A stretch of 64,000 bases of DNA from the NCBI RefSeq assembly GCF_009696145.1, contig NZ_VUMO01000002.1, positions 207,214 through 271,213 on the forward strand, in the 5' to 3' direction. The DNA is from Pseudoramibacter porci. GTDB lineage: Bacteria > Bacillota > Clostridia > Eubacteriales > Eubacteriaceae. The notes under the pieces are model-generated. The model was not told the DNA's origin and ran no database searches. It saw only the letters and a program-made list of their open reading frames with translations. A program made the position numbers and the translations under genes. Below are positions 1 to 7,773 of the stretch, one piece after another; positions within the stretch are counted from its first letter, which is position 1, and each line of letters begins with the position of its first letter.

Positions 1-442
1 AAACAACGGTGGTGTATCCCGGTGCCATATCGGCTACCGTGTACTGCATCTTTTCGTCCCCAGGTGCCCCTTTATTAAAATCACTAATGATGTATTTTTC
101 ATTGGTGATTTTTTTGTGATCGACTTTAGCTAATAAATCGTTTTTGATAAAAGGCTGGACGTAAGCACTTTCCAAGTCAATTAAATCGTAATCGGCATTG
201 CCCTGAATCAGTTTAGACATCAAGGTGTCTGTGTTGTCAATATAGGTGACGTTAACGTGCGTGCCGGTTTCTTTTTCATAATCTTTAAACATCTGTTCCG
301 ACCACGTCCCAGACCAAACGATAATGTTTAAATCATCGCCTTTACTGCTGGACTGTGTACCGCACCCCGCTAAGGTCGCTGTCAATAGCACCACTGCTGT
401 AACTAAAGCTGTGATCCTTTTCCAAAAACGTTTTTTCAGCAT
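1..442 (-). CDS. Spermidine/putrescine-type extracellular binding lipoprotein, partial (N-terminus)
   Basis: The start codon is at 442 and the gene runs off the left edge, so only about 147 N-terminal residues are visible. They begin with a basic, hydrophobic signal peptide ending in a lipobox (LAGC, Cys about residue 27), so the product should be a membrane-anchored lipoprotein facing outward. The mature part (NIIVWSGTWSEQMFKDYEKE, then TGTHVNVTYIDNTDTLMSKL) is typical of PotD-like, iron- or polyamine-binding proteins of ABC importers. An AAGAAGGAGG Shine-Dalgarno sits just upstream. It is the first gene of a leftward unit with its own promoter and a leader terminator. The ligand cannot be inferred; partner permease genes would lie outside the window. 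Confidence 0.85.
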   Translation of the reverse strand, partial: MLKKRFWKRITALVTAVVLLTATLAGCGTQSSSKGDDLNIIVWSGTWSEQMFKDYEKETGTHVNVTYIDNTDTLMSKLIQGNADYDLIDLESAYVQPFIKNDLLAKVDHKKITNEKYIISDFNKGAPGDEKMQYTVADMAPGYTTVV

Positions 443-473
443 ATCCGAACCTCCTTCTTTTACAATCCGCCTA

Positions 474-526
474 ATAAAAAACGCCAAGGAAAATGGCTAA
501 CATCTTCCTTGACGTTTTATATTAGG
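474..526 (-). terminator. Leader terminator/attenuator hairpin in the 5' UTR of the binding-lipoprotein gene
   Basis: On the minus strand an inverted repeat (AACGTCAAGGAAGATG, 5-nt loop, CATTTTCCTTGGCGTT) is followed by a T-run, with an outer CCTAATA/TATTAGG extension. It lies between the -10 box at 542-547 and the start codon at 442, so it is inside the leader of the downstream gene. It could also end transcription from the NhaC gene (stop at 684). Reading it as an attenuator is inference. Confidence 0.75.
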
Positions 527-541
527 TCTTAATTTATTCTT

Positions 542-570
542 ATCATAGCGTCGAATAACAGCCTTGTCAA
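542..570 (-). promoter_or_regulatory. Promoter of the binding-lipoprotein gene
   Basis: Minus strand TTGACA (565-570), 17-bp spacer, TATGAT (542-547): a near-consensus sigma-A promoter. The predicted start near 535 lies just before the leader hairpin at 474-526. Confidence 0.75.
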
Positions 571-683
571 GAAAAAACGAAAAAATTTTCAGTGTATTTT
601 CATTTTTTGCGTTCAAAATATCGTTTACATTCGCTAATTTTTCATCTCTTTTTTACATTTTATTTTATTTAAAATTTTGATCG

Positions 684-2192
684 TTACAGTACAAACCCTG
701 CGATCAGATAGAGCACAGCCGAAATGGCGTCAGCGATGATGAAATACGGCAGTGACGTTTCGTACTGTTCGTAAATTTTGACGCGGCAGGCTCTCGCCGA
801 AATGACGCCAAGGTCCGAGACAACGCAGGCATTGGCTCCGAAAAGGCCCGCTGAAATCAAAGCGCCGAGGCAAAGCGGTACATTGGCGCCGATTTTCGTG
901 AGCACGACCATTAAAACCGGAATGGCAATTTGGTACAGGGTGTAATTCAAGCTGTAGAGATATTCAGTCAGGGAGAAGAACACGAACAGAATAAACGGAA
1001 TCAAATTCACCATTGGGATGCCGCCGAGCACCGAATGCACGAAGGCTTCCATCCCCATGCTGTACATGACGTTTTGCATGATGTAGCCGATCATCAAAAT
1101 AATGACCATGTCGCACATATCGATAAACCCGTCGACGATGCACTGAACGTATTCCTGAATTGTAAACAGCCCCTGACAGACGTAAAGCACGCCAGTGAAA
1201 ACAGTAGCGACCATAAAGGCGACGAAACAATCGAGGCCGCTGGCAATCAGGGCAACGACGATACAGACAATCGGCAGAACCAAATTGAGCACGGAGCAAT
1301 ACTTGGTCCGCGGGTTGTCCGGATCGTAATCTTCTTCTTCCGATTCGGAGCCGTCGGTCAGCGCCCCCATCTGCACGCCGTCTTCCTCGATCATGCGGTA
1401 AGCTTCTTTCATCTTGCCGATTTTCGGCACAACGCCCACCGCAAAGAGCATGGCGATGACACAGGCGACGATTGCATAGAACATAAATGGGATGGTCTGG
1501 ATGAAAATATGGGTGGCCGCCGCGCGGTTCGGCACATTTTTCGCCGCAGCGATCTGATAGACGACAAAATATCCCCACGCCCCGACGGGCAGCAGCTCGG
1601 ACACGTTGATACTCAGCGTCCGGACAACGTAAGCCAATGCGAGCCGCGGCTTTTGAATCGCGTCGACGAGCGGCGAGAACGCCGCGCCGGCGGTCAGCGC
1701 CGAAACGTAATCGTCAATCGACGTGGCCCCGGCGTAAATCCCAGAGGTCGCGAGGATCGCCTTTTCACTCTTTCCAAAATGGCTCGTGACAAAATTTGTA
1801 AAGGCATTGGTCGCACCGCTGCGTTTCATCGCGATGATGATGCCGCCGCAGAGAAAGAAGGACATGTACATTTCGATGTTTTCCGAATCGGCGAGGCTGG
1901 ATAATGTATCCTTCATAAAACCGTTTAAAAATCCGCCCTTATACCACAAAATATACATCGACAGCGTCCCCATGAGTAAAGAACTCATGACGTCCTTGGT
2001 GACCAGCGCGTAGACGAACAGGCCGGCCAGCGGCACAAAGATCAGAATCGACCCCTTTGTCACCGACTGCGGGATCAGCCACAGGATCACATTGAGGATG
2101 ATCCAGAACGTCCAAAGCTTGACCATCTTCTTGTCGATGTGCTTCGGGTTCATACAATACCCGATGCGCTTGAAAATATTAGCTGTTTCCAT
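684..2192 (-). CDS. NhaC-superfamily Na+/H+ antiporter-like membrane transporter
   Basis: A polytopic membrane protein of 502 aa with many hydrophobic helices. The signature region GATSIDDYVSALTAGAAF followed by SPLVDAI and PRLALAYVVRT is characteristic of the NhaC/YheL antiporter superfamily. The ATG at 2192 (METANIF) is preferred because AAAGGAAA lies 6 nt upstream; a TTG 15 nt further out has no good SD. It starts 29 bp after the stop of the Fe-alcohol dehydrogenase and is almost certainly co-transcribed with it. Some family members exchange organic substrates, so here it may move a substrate or product of the neighbouring amine-oxidation operon rather than only sodium; that is inference from context. 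Confidence 0.85.
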   Translation of the reverse strand: METANIFKRIGYCMNPKHIDKKMVKLWTFWIILNVILWLIPQSVTKGSILIFVPLAGLFVYALVTKDVMSSLLMGTLSMYILWYKGGFLNGFMKDTLSSLADSENIEMYMSFFLCGGIIIAMKRSGATNAFTNFVTSHFGKSEKAILATSGIYAGATSIDDYVSALTAGAAFSPLVDAIQKPRLALAYVVRTLSINVSELLPVGAWGYFVVYQIAAAKNVPNRAAATHIFIQTIPFMFYAIVACVIAMLFAVGVVPKIGKMKEAYRMIEEDGVQMGALTDGSESEEEDYDPDNPRTKYCSVLNLVLPIVCIVVALIASGLDCFVAFMVATVFTGVLYVCQGLFTIQEYVQCIVDGFIDMCDMVIILMIGYIMQNVMYSMGMEAFVHSVLGGIPMVNLIPFILFVFFSLTEYLYSLNYTLYQIAIPVLMVVLTKIGANVPLCLGALISAGLFGANACVVSDLGVISARACRVKIYEQYETSLPYFIIADAISAVLYLIAGFVL

Positions 2193-2221
2193 TGTGTTTC
2201 CTTTCAAAAAAGCGCGAAGCT

Positions 2222-3376
2222 TTACAGCCGGCCTTCATAAACAGCCGTCATCACATCCACAAAATCTGTTTCGTTCATCATCACCGGATTGTCTGCCGTT
2301 TCGTCTGCGTGGGCAGCCGTCTTGGCAAGCCGCGGAAAATCCTTTGGGTTAACTTTATCGATGTCCGAAAATTTCGGGATGTTTAGCTTTTCAGCAAGTT
2401 CCGCCATCCTGTCAATTCCAGCGATTGCAAGAGCCTCCGCACTGTCCCGGGTGCTGCCTGCGCCCATGGCCCGAGCCACGTCGGCATAACGATCGGCAGC
2501 ACCCTTTACACTGTATCGCGAGACTGGGGCGAGAAACATCGCATTGGCTACACCGTGAGGAATATCGTAATAGCCCCCGAGGGCTTCCGATATGGAATGC
2601 ACCGAGGCCACATCCGCATTGCCAAAAGCCATCCCCGCCATCGTGCTGGCCGCCATCATCGCATCGAGGGCTTCGGGATCGTGGGTTTCGACAGCTTTAA
2701 TGATGTTGTCTGAAATCAAACGGATCGCTGAAAGGGCGATGCCGTCGGTCAAGGGGTTGGCCGCCTTGCAGACGTAAGCTTCAACCGCGTGAGTCAGAGC
2801 GTCCATTCCGGTTGACCCGAGAATCGCTCCCGGCAAATGATCGATCACTGTCGAGTCGATGATCGCTGTCGTGACCGAATTTTCCCGACCCCAAATGCAA
2901 TCCTTTTCGAGGGTCTTTGTGTTGTTGACAATGGATTCGTGGGTCACTTCGCTGCCTGTGCCACAAGTCGTCGGCACGCAGATCAGCGGCGCGATCGGAT
3001 ATTTGAGGTTGCCTTCTGTCCAGTCGGCGCAGGCGCCGCCATTGGTCATCAATGCCCCGATCGCTTTGGCCGTATCCATCGACGAACCGCCGCCGATGGC
3101 GATCAGGTAATCAATATCATGATCCTTCGCGTAGGCCGCGCCCCGTTCAATATCGACATCTCGCGGATTGGGCACGATGTCGGTCCAGACTTCTAAATTC
3201 ATATGTTTCGCTTTTAAAGCGTCGATGATCGGATCGACTAGGCCAGTTGCCATTAACCCTTTGTCTGTAACCACCAATCCTTTTTTTCCTAGCTTCTGCG
3301 CTTCGTCGGCAATCTGATTTAAACTGCCCCGTCCAAAAATAATCTTCGTCGGTGTGAAAAATTCAAATGCGTTCAT
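2222..3376 (-). CDS. Iron-containing alcohol dehydrogenase
   Basis: 384 aa, group III (Fe-dependent) ADH, NAD(P)-linked interconversion of an aldehyde and alcohol in the cytoplasm. The nucleotide-binding GGGSSMDTAK is present, and all four metal ligands can be seen: Asp192 and His196 in GMDALTHAVEAY, His260 in ASVHSIS, and His274 in DIPHG. The ATG at 3376 has GAAGAAGG at good spacing; a TTG 6 nt upstream overlaps the SD. It is first in a two-gene unit with the NhaC transporter and divergent from a MerR regulator, with a MerR-style promoter between them. It plausibly reduces the aldehyde released by the nearby amine oxidase operon. The exact substrate is unknown. Confidence 0.92.
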   Translation of the reverse strand: MNAFEFFTPTKIIFGRGSLNQIADEAQKLGKKGLVVTDKGLMATGLVDPIIDALKAKHMNLEVWTDIVPNPRDVDIERGAAYAKDHDIDYLIAIGGGSSMDTAKAIGALMTNGGACADWTEGNLKYPIAPLICVPTTCGTGSEVTHESIVNNTKTLEKDCIWGRENSVTTAIIDSTVIDHLPGAILGSTGMDALTHAVEAYVCKAANPLTDGIALSAIRLISDNIIKAVETHDPEALDAMMAASTMAGMAFGNADVASVHSISEALGGYYDIPHGVANAMFLAPVSRYSVKGAADRYADVARAMGAGSTRDSAEALAIAGIDRMAELAEKLNIPKFSDIDKVNPKDFPRLAKTAAHADETADNPVMMNETDFVDVMTAVYEGRL

Positions 3377-3410
3377 TGACAACCTTCTTCCCTGAATCCT
3401 TTTTCAATTA

Positions 3411-3452
3411 AAAAAGCAAAGATGCACCTGGAACCAGTTGCGCCTTTGCTTA
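3411..3452 (-). terminator. Leader terminator/attenuator hairpin upstream of Fe-ADH
   Basis: Minus strand AGCAAAG...CTTTGCT stem, extended inward by partly pairing GCAACTGG/CCAGGTGC arms, then a TTTTTT run. It lies between the predicted start of transcription (about 3485) and the ATG at 3376. No minus-strand gene lies upstream that it could be terminating, because the neighbour is divergent, so its job is most simply attenuation of the ADH-NhaC unit. Confidence 0.8.
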
Positions 3453-3491
3453 GTCATTCGGATCGATAAAACTTAATTAAATTGTACTTTT

Positions 3492-3522
3492 ATTATAAAG
3501 CTTGGTGTTATACTAAAGTCAA
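3492..3522 (-). promoter_or_regulatory. MerR-type promoter of Fe-ADH with 19-bp spacer and dyad operator
   Basis: Minus strand TTGACT (3517-3522) and TATAAT (3492-3497) are separated by 19 bp, the over-long spacing typical of MerR-activated promoters. The spacer lies inside an imperfect dyad, ACTTTAGTATAA...TTATAATAAAAGT, spanning about 3486-3519. The MerR-family gene at 3553 faces away from it, so this is the expected site for that regulator. Confidence 0.7.
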
Positions 3523-3552
3523 ACTTTTTATTTCTTTTTACGGGAGCTCACT

Positions 3553-4368
3553 ATGAAAAATAAAGAAACCTTTCGCATCGGTGAATTATCCAAATTGTTC
3601 GGTGTCAGCACTGATGCGATCCGCTACTACGAAAAAGTCGGCATCCTAAGCCCCAAGCGCAATGCGGCAAACAATTATCGGTATTACACGCTGGACGACG
3701 TCCGAAAGATTCTCACCATTCGAGAGTTGCTCAGTCTCAATTTCTCCACAGATCAAATCCGGGATTTTCAAGAAAATCGCAGCATTGCCAAAACTCAGGA
3801 GATGCTGAGAGAAGAATTATCTGTCGTCAACGCGGAAATCGTCGCCTTATTTGAAAAAAAGCACAGCATTGAGACCCGAATTGCCGCCATCGAAGGCAGC
3901 CTTTCTTTAAAGGCCGACGAAACCGTGCGCTGTCTGAATCTCGAGGACCGGAATTGCCTGATGATCAGCCAGACCAATTTGCCCGATGATTACGTCGATT
4001 ATTTTGTCACACGCTACATCCACGCCCACAGTAACCGCATCGACACCATCGGCGCCTGCGACTGCTACACGCTGGATCTCGCCGGCAGCAATCCTGACTC
4101 CCCATACTACCGCACCGAAAATATTTTCTTCTACTCGACCAATCAGCTTTACCAGACGAATTACGTCCTGCCCGCGGGAAAATACCTGTCTCTCGTCTAC
4201 CAAGGTGAGCTGTCCCGAACGAAAATACTCATGCCAAAACTTTTTGACTACGCCGAAAGCCACCACTTAAAAATTGCCGGCGACCCGATCGAGATGTGTC
4301 ATCTCGACGAGTACGAAACCGACAATTGTGATGAATTTATTACGGAGCTGCAGCTCCCTGTGAAATAA
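3553..4368 (+). CDS. MerR-family transcriptional regulator with BmrR-like effector domain
   Basis: 271 aa. The N-terminus has the MerR winged helix-turn-helix (FRIGELSKLFGVSTDAIRYY, residues 6-25, continuing EKVGIL), followed by a dimerisation coiled coil (about 75-115) and a C-terminal domain of about 150 aa resembling the BmrR/GyrI-like small-molecule-binding fold. Proteins of this build activate a divergent promoter by untwisting a long spacer when a ligand binds. It is divergent from the ADH-NhaC unit with a 19-bp-spacer promoter between, and convergent with the amine-oxidase operon, whose stop lies 6 bp away. It is probably the local activator of the island; the ligand is unknown. Confidence 0.9.
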   Translation: MKNKETFRIGELSKLFGVSTDAIRYYEKVGILSPKRNAANNYRYYTLDDVRKILTIRELLSLNFSTDQIRDFQENRSIAKTQEMLREELSVVNAEIVALFEKKHSIETRIAAIEGSLSLKADETVRCLNLEDRNCLMISQTNLPDDYVDYFVTRYIHAHSNRIDTIGACDCYTLDLAGSNPDSPYYRTENIFFYSTNQLYQTNYVLPAGKYLSLVYQGELSRTKILMPKLFDYAESHHLKIAGDPIEMCHLDEYETDNCDEFITELQLPVK

Positions 4369-4374
4369 CCGCGT

Positions 4375-5511
4375 TTATTGATAGGGATCGAAACGGTCGT
4401 AGCGCAGGGCGCTCATATCGACAACCGTTTCTTCGCCCATGGCCATCTGTGCCAAAATCAAGCCGACCGCCGGCGCGGATCCAAATCCGTGTCCAGTAAA
4501 GCCACAGGCCAGAATCAGTCCAGGCACCACGTCGACCGGGGAGATCACCGGCACCCCGTCTAAACACATATCGAGCCAGCCGCCCCAGGAGCGGACGATT
4601 TTTGCGTCCTTCAGCGCGGGGATATACCCTTCAATAGCTCGGCAGCTGGACGGCAGGGTCATCGAAATGGTTTTGAACTCGTTCAGCGGCATGTCCATGC
4701 TTTCTTCGAGACCACAGTCTGAACCAAAAACAAAGGAACCGTGTGTCGTTTGGTGGCCGTAAAAATTAGCGTCGGCCGTCCCGAGCATCTGCGGGAACAT
4801 TTCCGGCTGCGCTTCCGTGACCAGCGCCTGATCGAAATAACGGGTCATCGGCACATCGATGCCGACGGTCCGAACGATGTAGCGGCTTTCGTAGCCGGCC
4901 GCCACGATGACCGTATCCCCTTCGAAGACCGTGCCGTCGGTGAGAACCACCTGGCGCAGGCGGCCCTTGACCTTCTTTAAGGACTGAACTTCCGCACCGG
5001 TGTAATACCGAACCCCCATCGACAGGGATTTTTTGTAATAGCCGAGGGTCGCCATCAGCGGGTTGGCGTGACCGTCCGTCGGGCACCAGCTGGCGCCGAT
5101 AATATCGTCGGAAAGATATGGGTTGATTTCCCGCACTTCGTCGCCGTCAATCATTCGGACATCCAGGCCGACTTTCTTCGCATTGTCCGCCAGGGTCTGC
5201 AGTTTTTCGAGATGCTTTTCTGTTTTGCCCAGTCTCAAATTGCCCTTTTGGGTGTATTCCACATCGACGCCGAGTTCTTCGGAAAGCCCCGGCCACAAAT
5301 GTTGAATCCCGTACATGACGTAAGGCAGTTCCCTGACGTCGCGGCCGCTCTGGCGGACGCCGCCGCCGTTTCGGCTGGAGCCGCCGTGTCCGATGCTGTC
5401 TGAAGCTTCCAGCACGATCACGTCCTTAACGCCTTTCTTTGCTAAATAGTACGCAGCGGCGCAGCCGTTGATGCCCCCGCCGATGATGATGACATCTGCA
5501 GTTTGATTCAT
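4375..5511 (-). CDS. FAD-dependent amino-acid/amine oxidoreductase (DadA / SoxB-like)
   Basis: 378 aa. It begins with an FAD-binding Rossmann motif (DVIIIGGGINGCAAAYYLAK) and continues with a DAO-family fold: SSRNGGGVRQSGRD near residue 47 and a C-terminal GFTGHGFGSAPAVG FAD contact. The family oxidises C-N bonds (D-amino acids, sarcosine, opines). It is the last gene of a five-gene operon and overlaps the BFD-like gene by 4 bp, so the two are translationally coupled. With the upstream FAD/4Fe-4S protein and 2Fe-2S protein it mirrors the alpha/beta/gamma layout of opine oxidases (OoxAB), hydrogen cyanide synthase (HcnABC) and D-proline/hydroxyproline dehydrogenases. Substrate not determined. 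Confidence 0.88.
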   Translation of the reverse strand: MNQTADVIIIGGGINGCAAAYYLAKKGVKDVIVLEASDSIGHGGSSRNGGGVRQSGRDVRELPYVMYGIQHLWPGLSEELGVDVEYTQKGNLRLGKTEKHLEKLQTLADNAKKVGLDVRMIDGDEVREINPYLSDDIIGASWCPTDGHANPLMATLGYYKKSLSMGVRYYTGAEVQSLKKVKGRLRQVVLTDGTVFEGDTVIVAAGYESRYIVRTVGIDVPMTRYFDQALVTEAQPEMFPQMLGTADANFYGHQTTHGSFVFGSDCGLEESMDMPLNEFKTISMTLPSSCRAIEGYIPALKDAKIVRSWGGWLDMCLDGVPVISPVDVVPGLILACGFTGHGFGSAPAVGLILAQMAMGEETVVDMSALRYDRFDPYQ

Positions 5512-5837
5512 GCTTGTTCACCTCCGTCTTGTCCAGCAATTTCCATTTCAGTCGGGCGCATTGGCGCGCGGCTGGTCGCCGGCGTCACGTCCGTCGGGGC
5601 CACGCCCAATTCTCTGGCGACAATCCCCTTGACGAGCTTCCCGCAGGTCTGGCCCTGGCAGAGTCCCATGCCGCAGCGCAGGTACCGGCGCAGCTCTTCA
5701 ATCGTAAACATGCCTTCGTGAACGGCCTTTCGAATTTCACCTTTGGTGACTTCTTCGCACCGGCAGACCAGCAGATGGTCGTCGTCAGCCGGCACGTAGG
5801 GGCCGATTTTTTTCAATACTTCTTGAATATCTGTCAT
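5508..5837 (-). CDS. BFD-like [2Fe-2S]-binding small subunit
   Basis: 109 aa. Cysteines are arranged as LLVCRCEEVTKGEIRKAV followed by CGMGLCQGQTCG, the bacterioferritin-associated-ferredoxin-like [2Fe-2S] fold found as the C-terminal domain of HcnB/OoxA-type proteins or, as here, as a separate small subunit. It should carry electrons between the two flavoproteins encoded on either side. RBS AAAGGAGAAC lies just before the ATG; its stop overlaps the next start by 4 bp. The C-terminal 30 residues are polar and look disordered. Confidence 0.87.
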   Translation of the reverse strand: MTDIQEVLKKIGPYVPADDDHLLVCRCEEVTKGEIRKAVHEGMFTIEELRRYLRCGMGLCQGQTCGKLVKGIVARELGVAPTDVTPATSRAPMRPTEMEIAGQDGGEQA

Positions 5838-5849
5838 CTCAGTTCTCCT

Positions 5850-7430
5850 TTAGTCCCGGCTTTTGAAAAAACGGGCCTGCATCAATTTTTCGTTGGGTAC
5901 TTTGATCGTCAAAAGGTTGGTGTGATCGAAGGCCTTGGCGCTGCGGATCTTCGTGACTTCCGCTTCGCAGACTTCCTTTCCGTCCCGGCCAAGGGCAATG
6001 CCCTTGTCACCTTTCTCCGGCAGCGGCAGGAATTCGTAAGGCATGGTCACTTCGCCGTAGCCCGGTTCCACATCTTCTTCGACGAGGAAGATGGCCTGCC
6101 CTGAGCAGGACGCCACGCACATGCCGCAGCCGGTGCATTGACTGCCTTCTGTCACAACCGGCAGGGACGTAATGTTGTCGCCGATGGAGATGCAGCCGAA
6201 TTTGCAGGCATCCTGACACGGATTGCACGGAATATTCTGGGTGCATTCGATCACCGGATGGATGCCCTTTTTATGGGTCACCCCCGGATAGCGTTCAATT
6301 TCATCGTCGGAGACAAAACCTTTTTCCAAAAGATTTTCAGAAATGGCAATGCCCTCTTCGGTTTCGGTGATTTTCTTGCCGCGGTTCTGCGGTGCGAACA
6401 TCCCCTGGCGCAGCGCGTCCAAGGCTTTTTCCTGTTCGCCAATGCGCTTTGCTTTTTCGTCTTCGTCGATATACCCGAGGTAATTCGCCACGGCAAGCCC
6501 GGCAATGCGCCCCTCAATCATCGCAGAGCTGGCTTCTTCGATTCCGGTAACATCTCCGGCGGAGAAAACCCCGTCGATGGAGGTCATGCCGTCTTCGTCG
6601 ATCACCGGGACGTAGCCGCCTTTGGTGTCGTCCATGTCGCAGCCGGCCATGCTGAGCAGCTGTGCCATCGGCGAGAGGCCCACTGCCAGACAAATGGTAT
6701 CCACGTCGAAATGTTTTTCGCTGCCCGGTTTGATTTTCCAATCCGGTCCGACTTCGCCGATGACCACACCAGTCACGTGGTCGTCCCCTTCCGCGCGCAT
6801 AATCGTGTGAGACAGATAGAACGGCACACCGCAGCGGGCCACTTTTGACGCGTGCACCCCGTAGCCGCCGACTCTTGGCGCCGCGTCGACCAGCGCGACG
6901 ACGTCGCAGCCGGCCTGCATCAGCTGATAACTGACGACCAAGCCGACGTTGCCCGTCCCCAGCATGAGAATCCGTTCGCCGGGCTTGACGTGGTGCAGGT
7001 TCATCATCGTCTGGGCCGCGCCCGCGCCGATGACCCCCGGCAGAGTCCAGCCGTCGAAATTGACCATGTTTTCGCTGGCGCCCGTTGCGACTAAAACGCT
7101 GTCGCCCTGAACGTGTTTGATTTCATCGCCGATGCGCACGGTCACTTCCTTGCCGTCATAAAGACCGGTAACCGTCGCGCCGAGCACGACTTTTACCCCC
7201 ACGGATTCCGCTTCTTCGAGCAATTGTTTGCCGATATTGAACCCGCGCATCTTGGCTTTGTGTTCCTTGGAGCCGAAAAATTTATGAATCTGTTTAAACA
7301 GCTGGCCACCAGGTCTAGCGTTTTCATCGAAGACAACCGGCTTGATGCCGCATTTTGCTGCTTCGATGGCGGCGGAGAGTCCTGCCGGTCCAGCGCCGAT
7401 AACGATCATATCGTAGCGTTCTATTTTCAT
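5850..7430 (-). CDS. FAD/NAD-dependent oxidoreductase with C-terminal 4Fe-4S domain (HcnB/OoxA-like)
   Basis: 526 aa. A pyridine nucleotide-disulphide oxidoreductase core has an FAD site (VIGAGPAGLSAAIEAA, residues about 9-24) and an NAD-type second Rossmann motif (GTGNVGLVVSYQ). A tail at about residues 400-445 carries two ferredoxin-like cysteine groups (CNPCQDACKFGC and CTGCGMCVASC), absent from classical aerobic opine oxidases. The ATG at 7430 (MKIERYD) with AGAAAGGAAC upstream is chosen; a longer frame to 7658 would overlap the upstream gene and encodes junk-like sequence. The 4Fe-4S domain suggests electrons go to ferredoxin or a similar low-potential carrier, as expected in an anaerobe. 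Confidence 0.9.
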   Translation of the reverse strand: MKIERYDMIVIGAGPAGLSAAIEAAKCGIKPVVFDENARPGGQLFKQIHKFFGSKEHKAKMRGFNIGKQLLEEAESVGVKVVLGATVTGLYDGKEVTVRIGDEIKHVQGDSVLVATGASENMVNFDGWTLPGVIGAGAAQTMMNLHHVKPGERILMLGTGNVGLVVSYQLMQAGCDVVALVDAAPRVGGYGVHASKVARCGVPFYLSHTIMRAEGDDHVTGVVIGEVGPDWKIKPGSEKHFDVDTICLAVGLSPMAQLLSMAGCDMDDTKGGYVPVIDEDGMTSIDGVFSAGDVTGIEEASSAMIEGRIAGLAVANYLGYIDEDEKAKRIGEQEKALDALRQGMFAPQNRGKKITETEEGIAISENLLEKGFVSDDEIERYPGVTHKKGIHPVIECTQNIPCNPCQDACKFGCISIGDNITSLPVVTEGSQCTGCGMCVASCSGQAIFLVEEDVEPGYGEVTMPYEFLPLPEKGDKGIALGRDGKEVCEAEVTKIRSAKAFDHTNLLTIKVPNEKLMQARFFKSRD

Positions 7431-7431
7431 T

Positions 7432-7749
7432 TTACACGTTCCTTTCTGCTGATACCCCGTACTGAGTCCGGACATCTGTCCCTTCTTCGAGTGGCGTGAT
7501 GCACGTTCTGATATTGGGCTTCCCGTTAACCACCATGACGCAGTCGGTGCAGCGGCCGATGGCACAGAAAATACCGCGCGGCTCATGGCGCTTCGCGGTG
7601 TAGCGGTGAACCATGACCCCGGCTGCCTTAAGGGCTGCGGCGATGGGTTCGCCTTCATAACCGGTCATATCCTTGCCGTCAAAGGTAAAGTGAACGCGCT
7701 TGCGTTCCGGTGTTTCACCTAAAATGGGATGATTGGTGATGCGTTTCAT
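7432..7749 (-). CDS. [2Fe-2S] ferredoxin-like subunit (HcnA/OoxC-like)
   Basis: 105 aa. The plant-type ferredoxin cysteine set is visible as FCAIGRCTDC (C-x4-C-x2-C) with a fourth Cys in IRTCITPL. Such short proteins are the 2Fe-2S subunit of hydrogen cyanide synthase and opine-oxidase-like complexes. Its stop is one base before the next start, with the SD of the FAD/4Fe-4S gene inside its coding end, so stoichiometric expression is likely. It belongs to the five-gene minus-strand operon starting at 8931. Confidence 0.88.
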   Translation of the reverse strand: MKRITNHPILGETPERKRVHFTFDGKDMTGYEGEPIAAALKAAGVMVHRYTAKRHEPRGIFCAIGRCTDCVMVVNGKPNIRTCITPLEEGTDVRTQYGVSAERNV

Positions 7750-7773
7750 ATTAATCTCCTTTTTTCTCTATCT

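Noticed and set aside
930..1904. Long plus-strand open frame (324 codons) opposite the first NhaC gene
   Set aside because: Low-complexity His/Asp/Arg-rich translation with no motif or SD; it is the antisense shadow of a clear membrane transporter gene.
4345..4358. GGAGCTGCAGCTCC palindrome at the end of the MerR gene as a terminator
   Set aside because: It is inside the coding sequence, has no loop and is not followed by a T-run.
7431..7658. N-terminal extension of the FAD/4Fe-4S protein gene to 7658
   Set aside because: It would overlap almost the whole 2Fe-2S gene, has no SD and no homologous-looking sequence; the ATG at 7430 is well placed.
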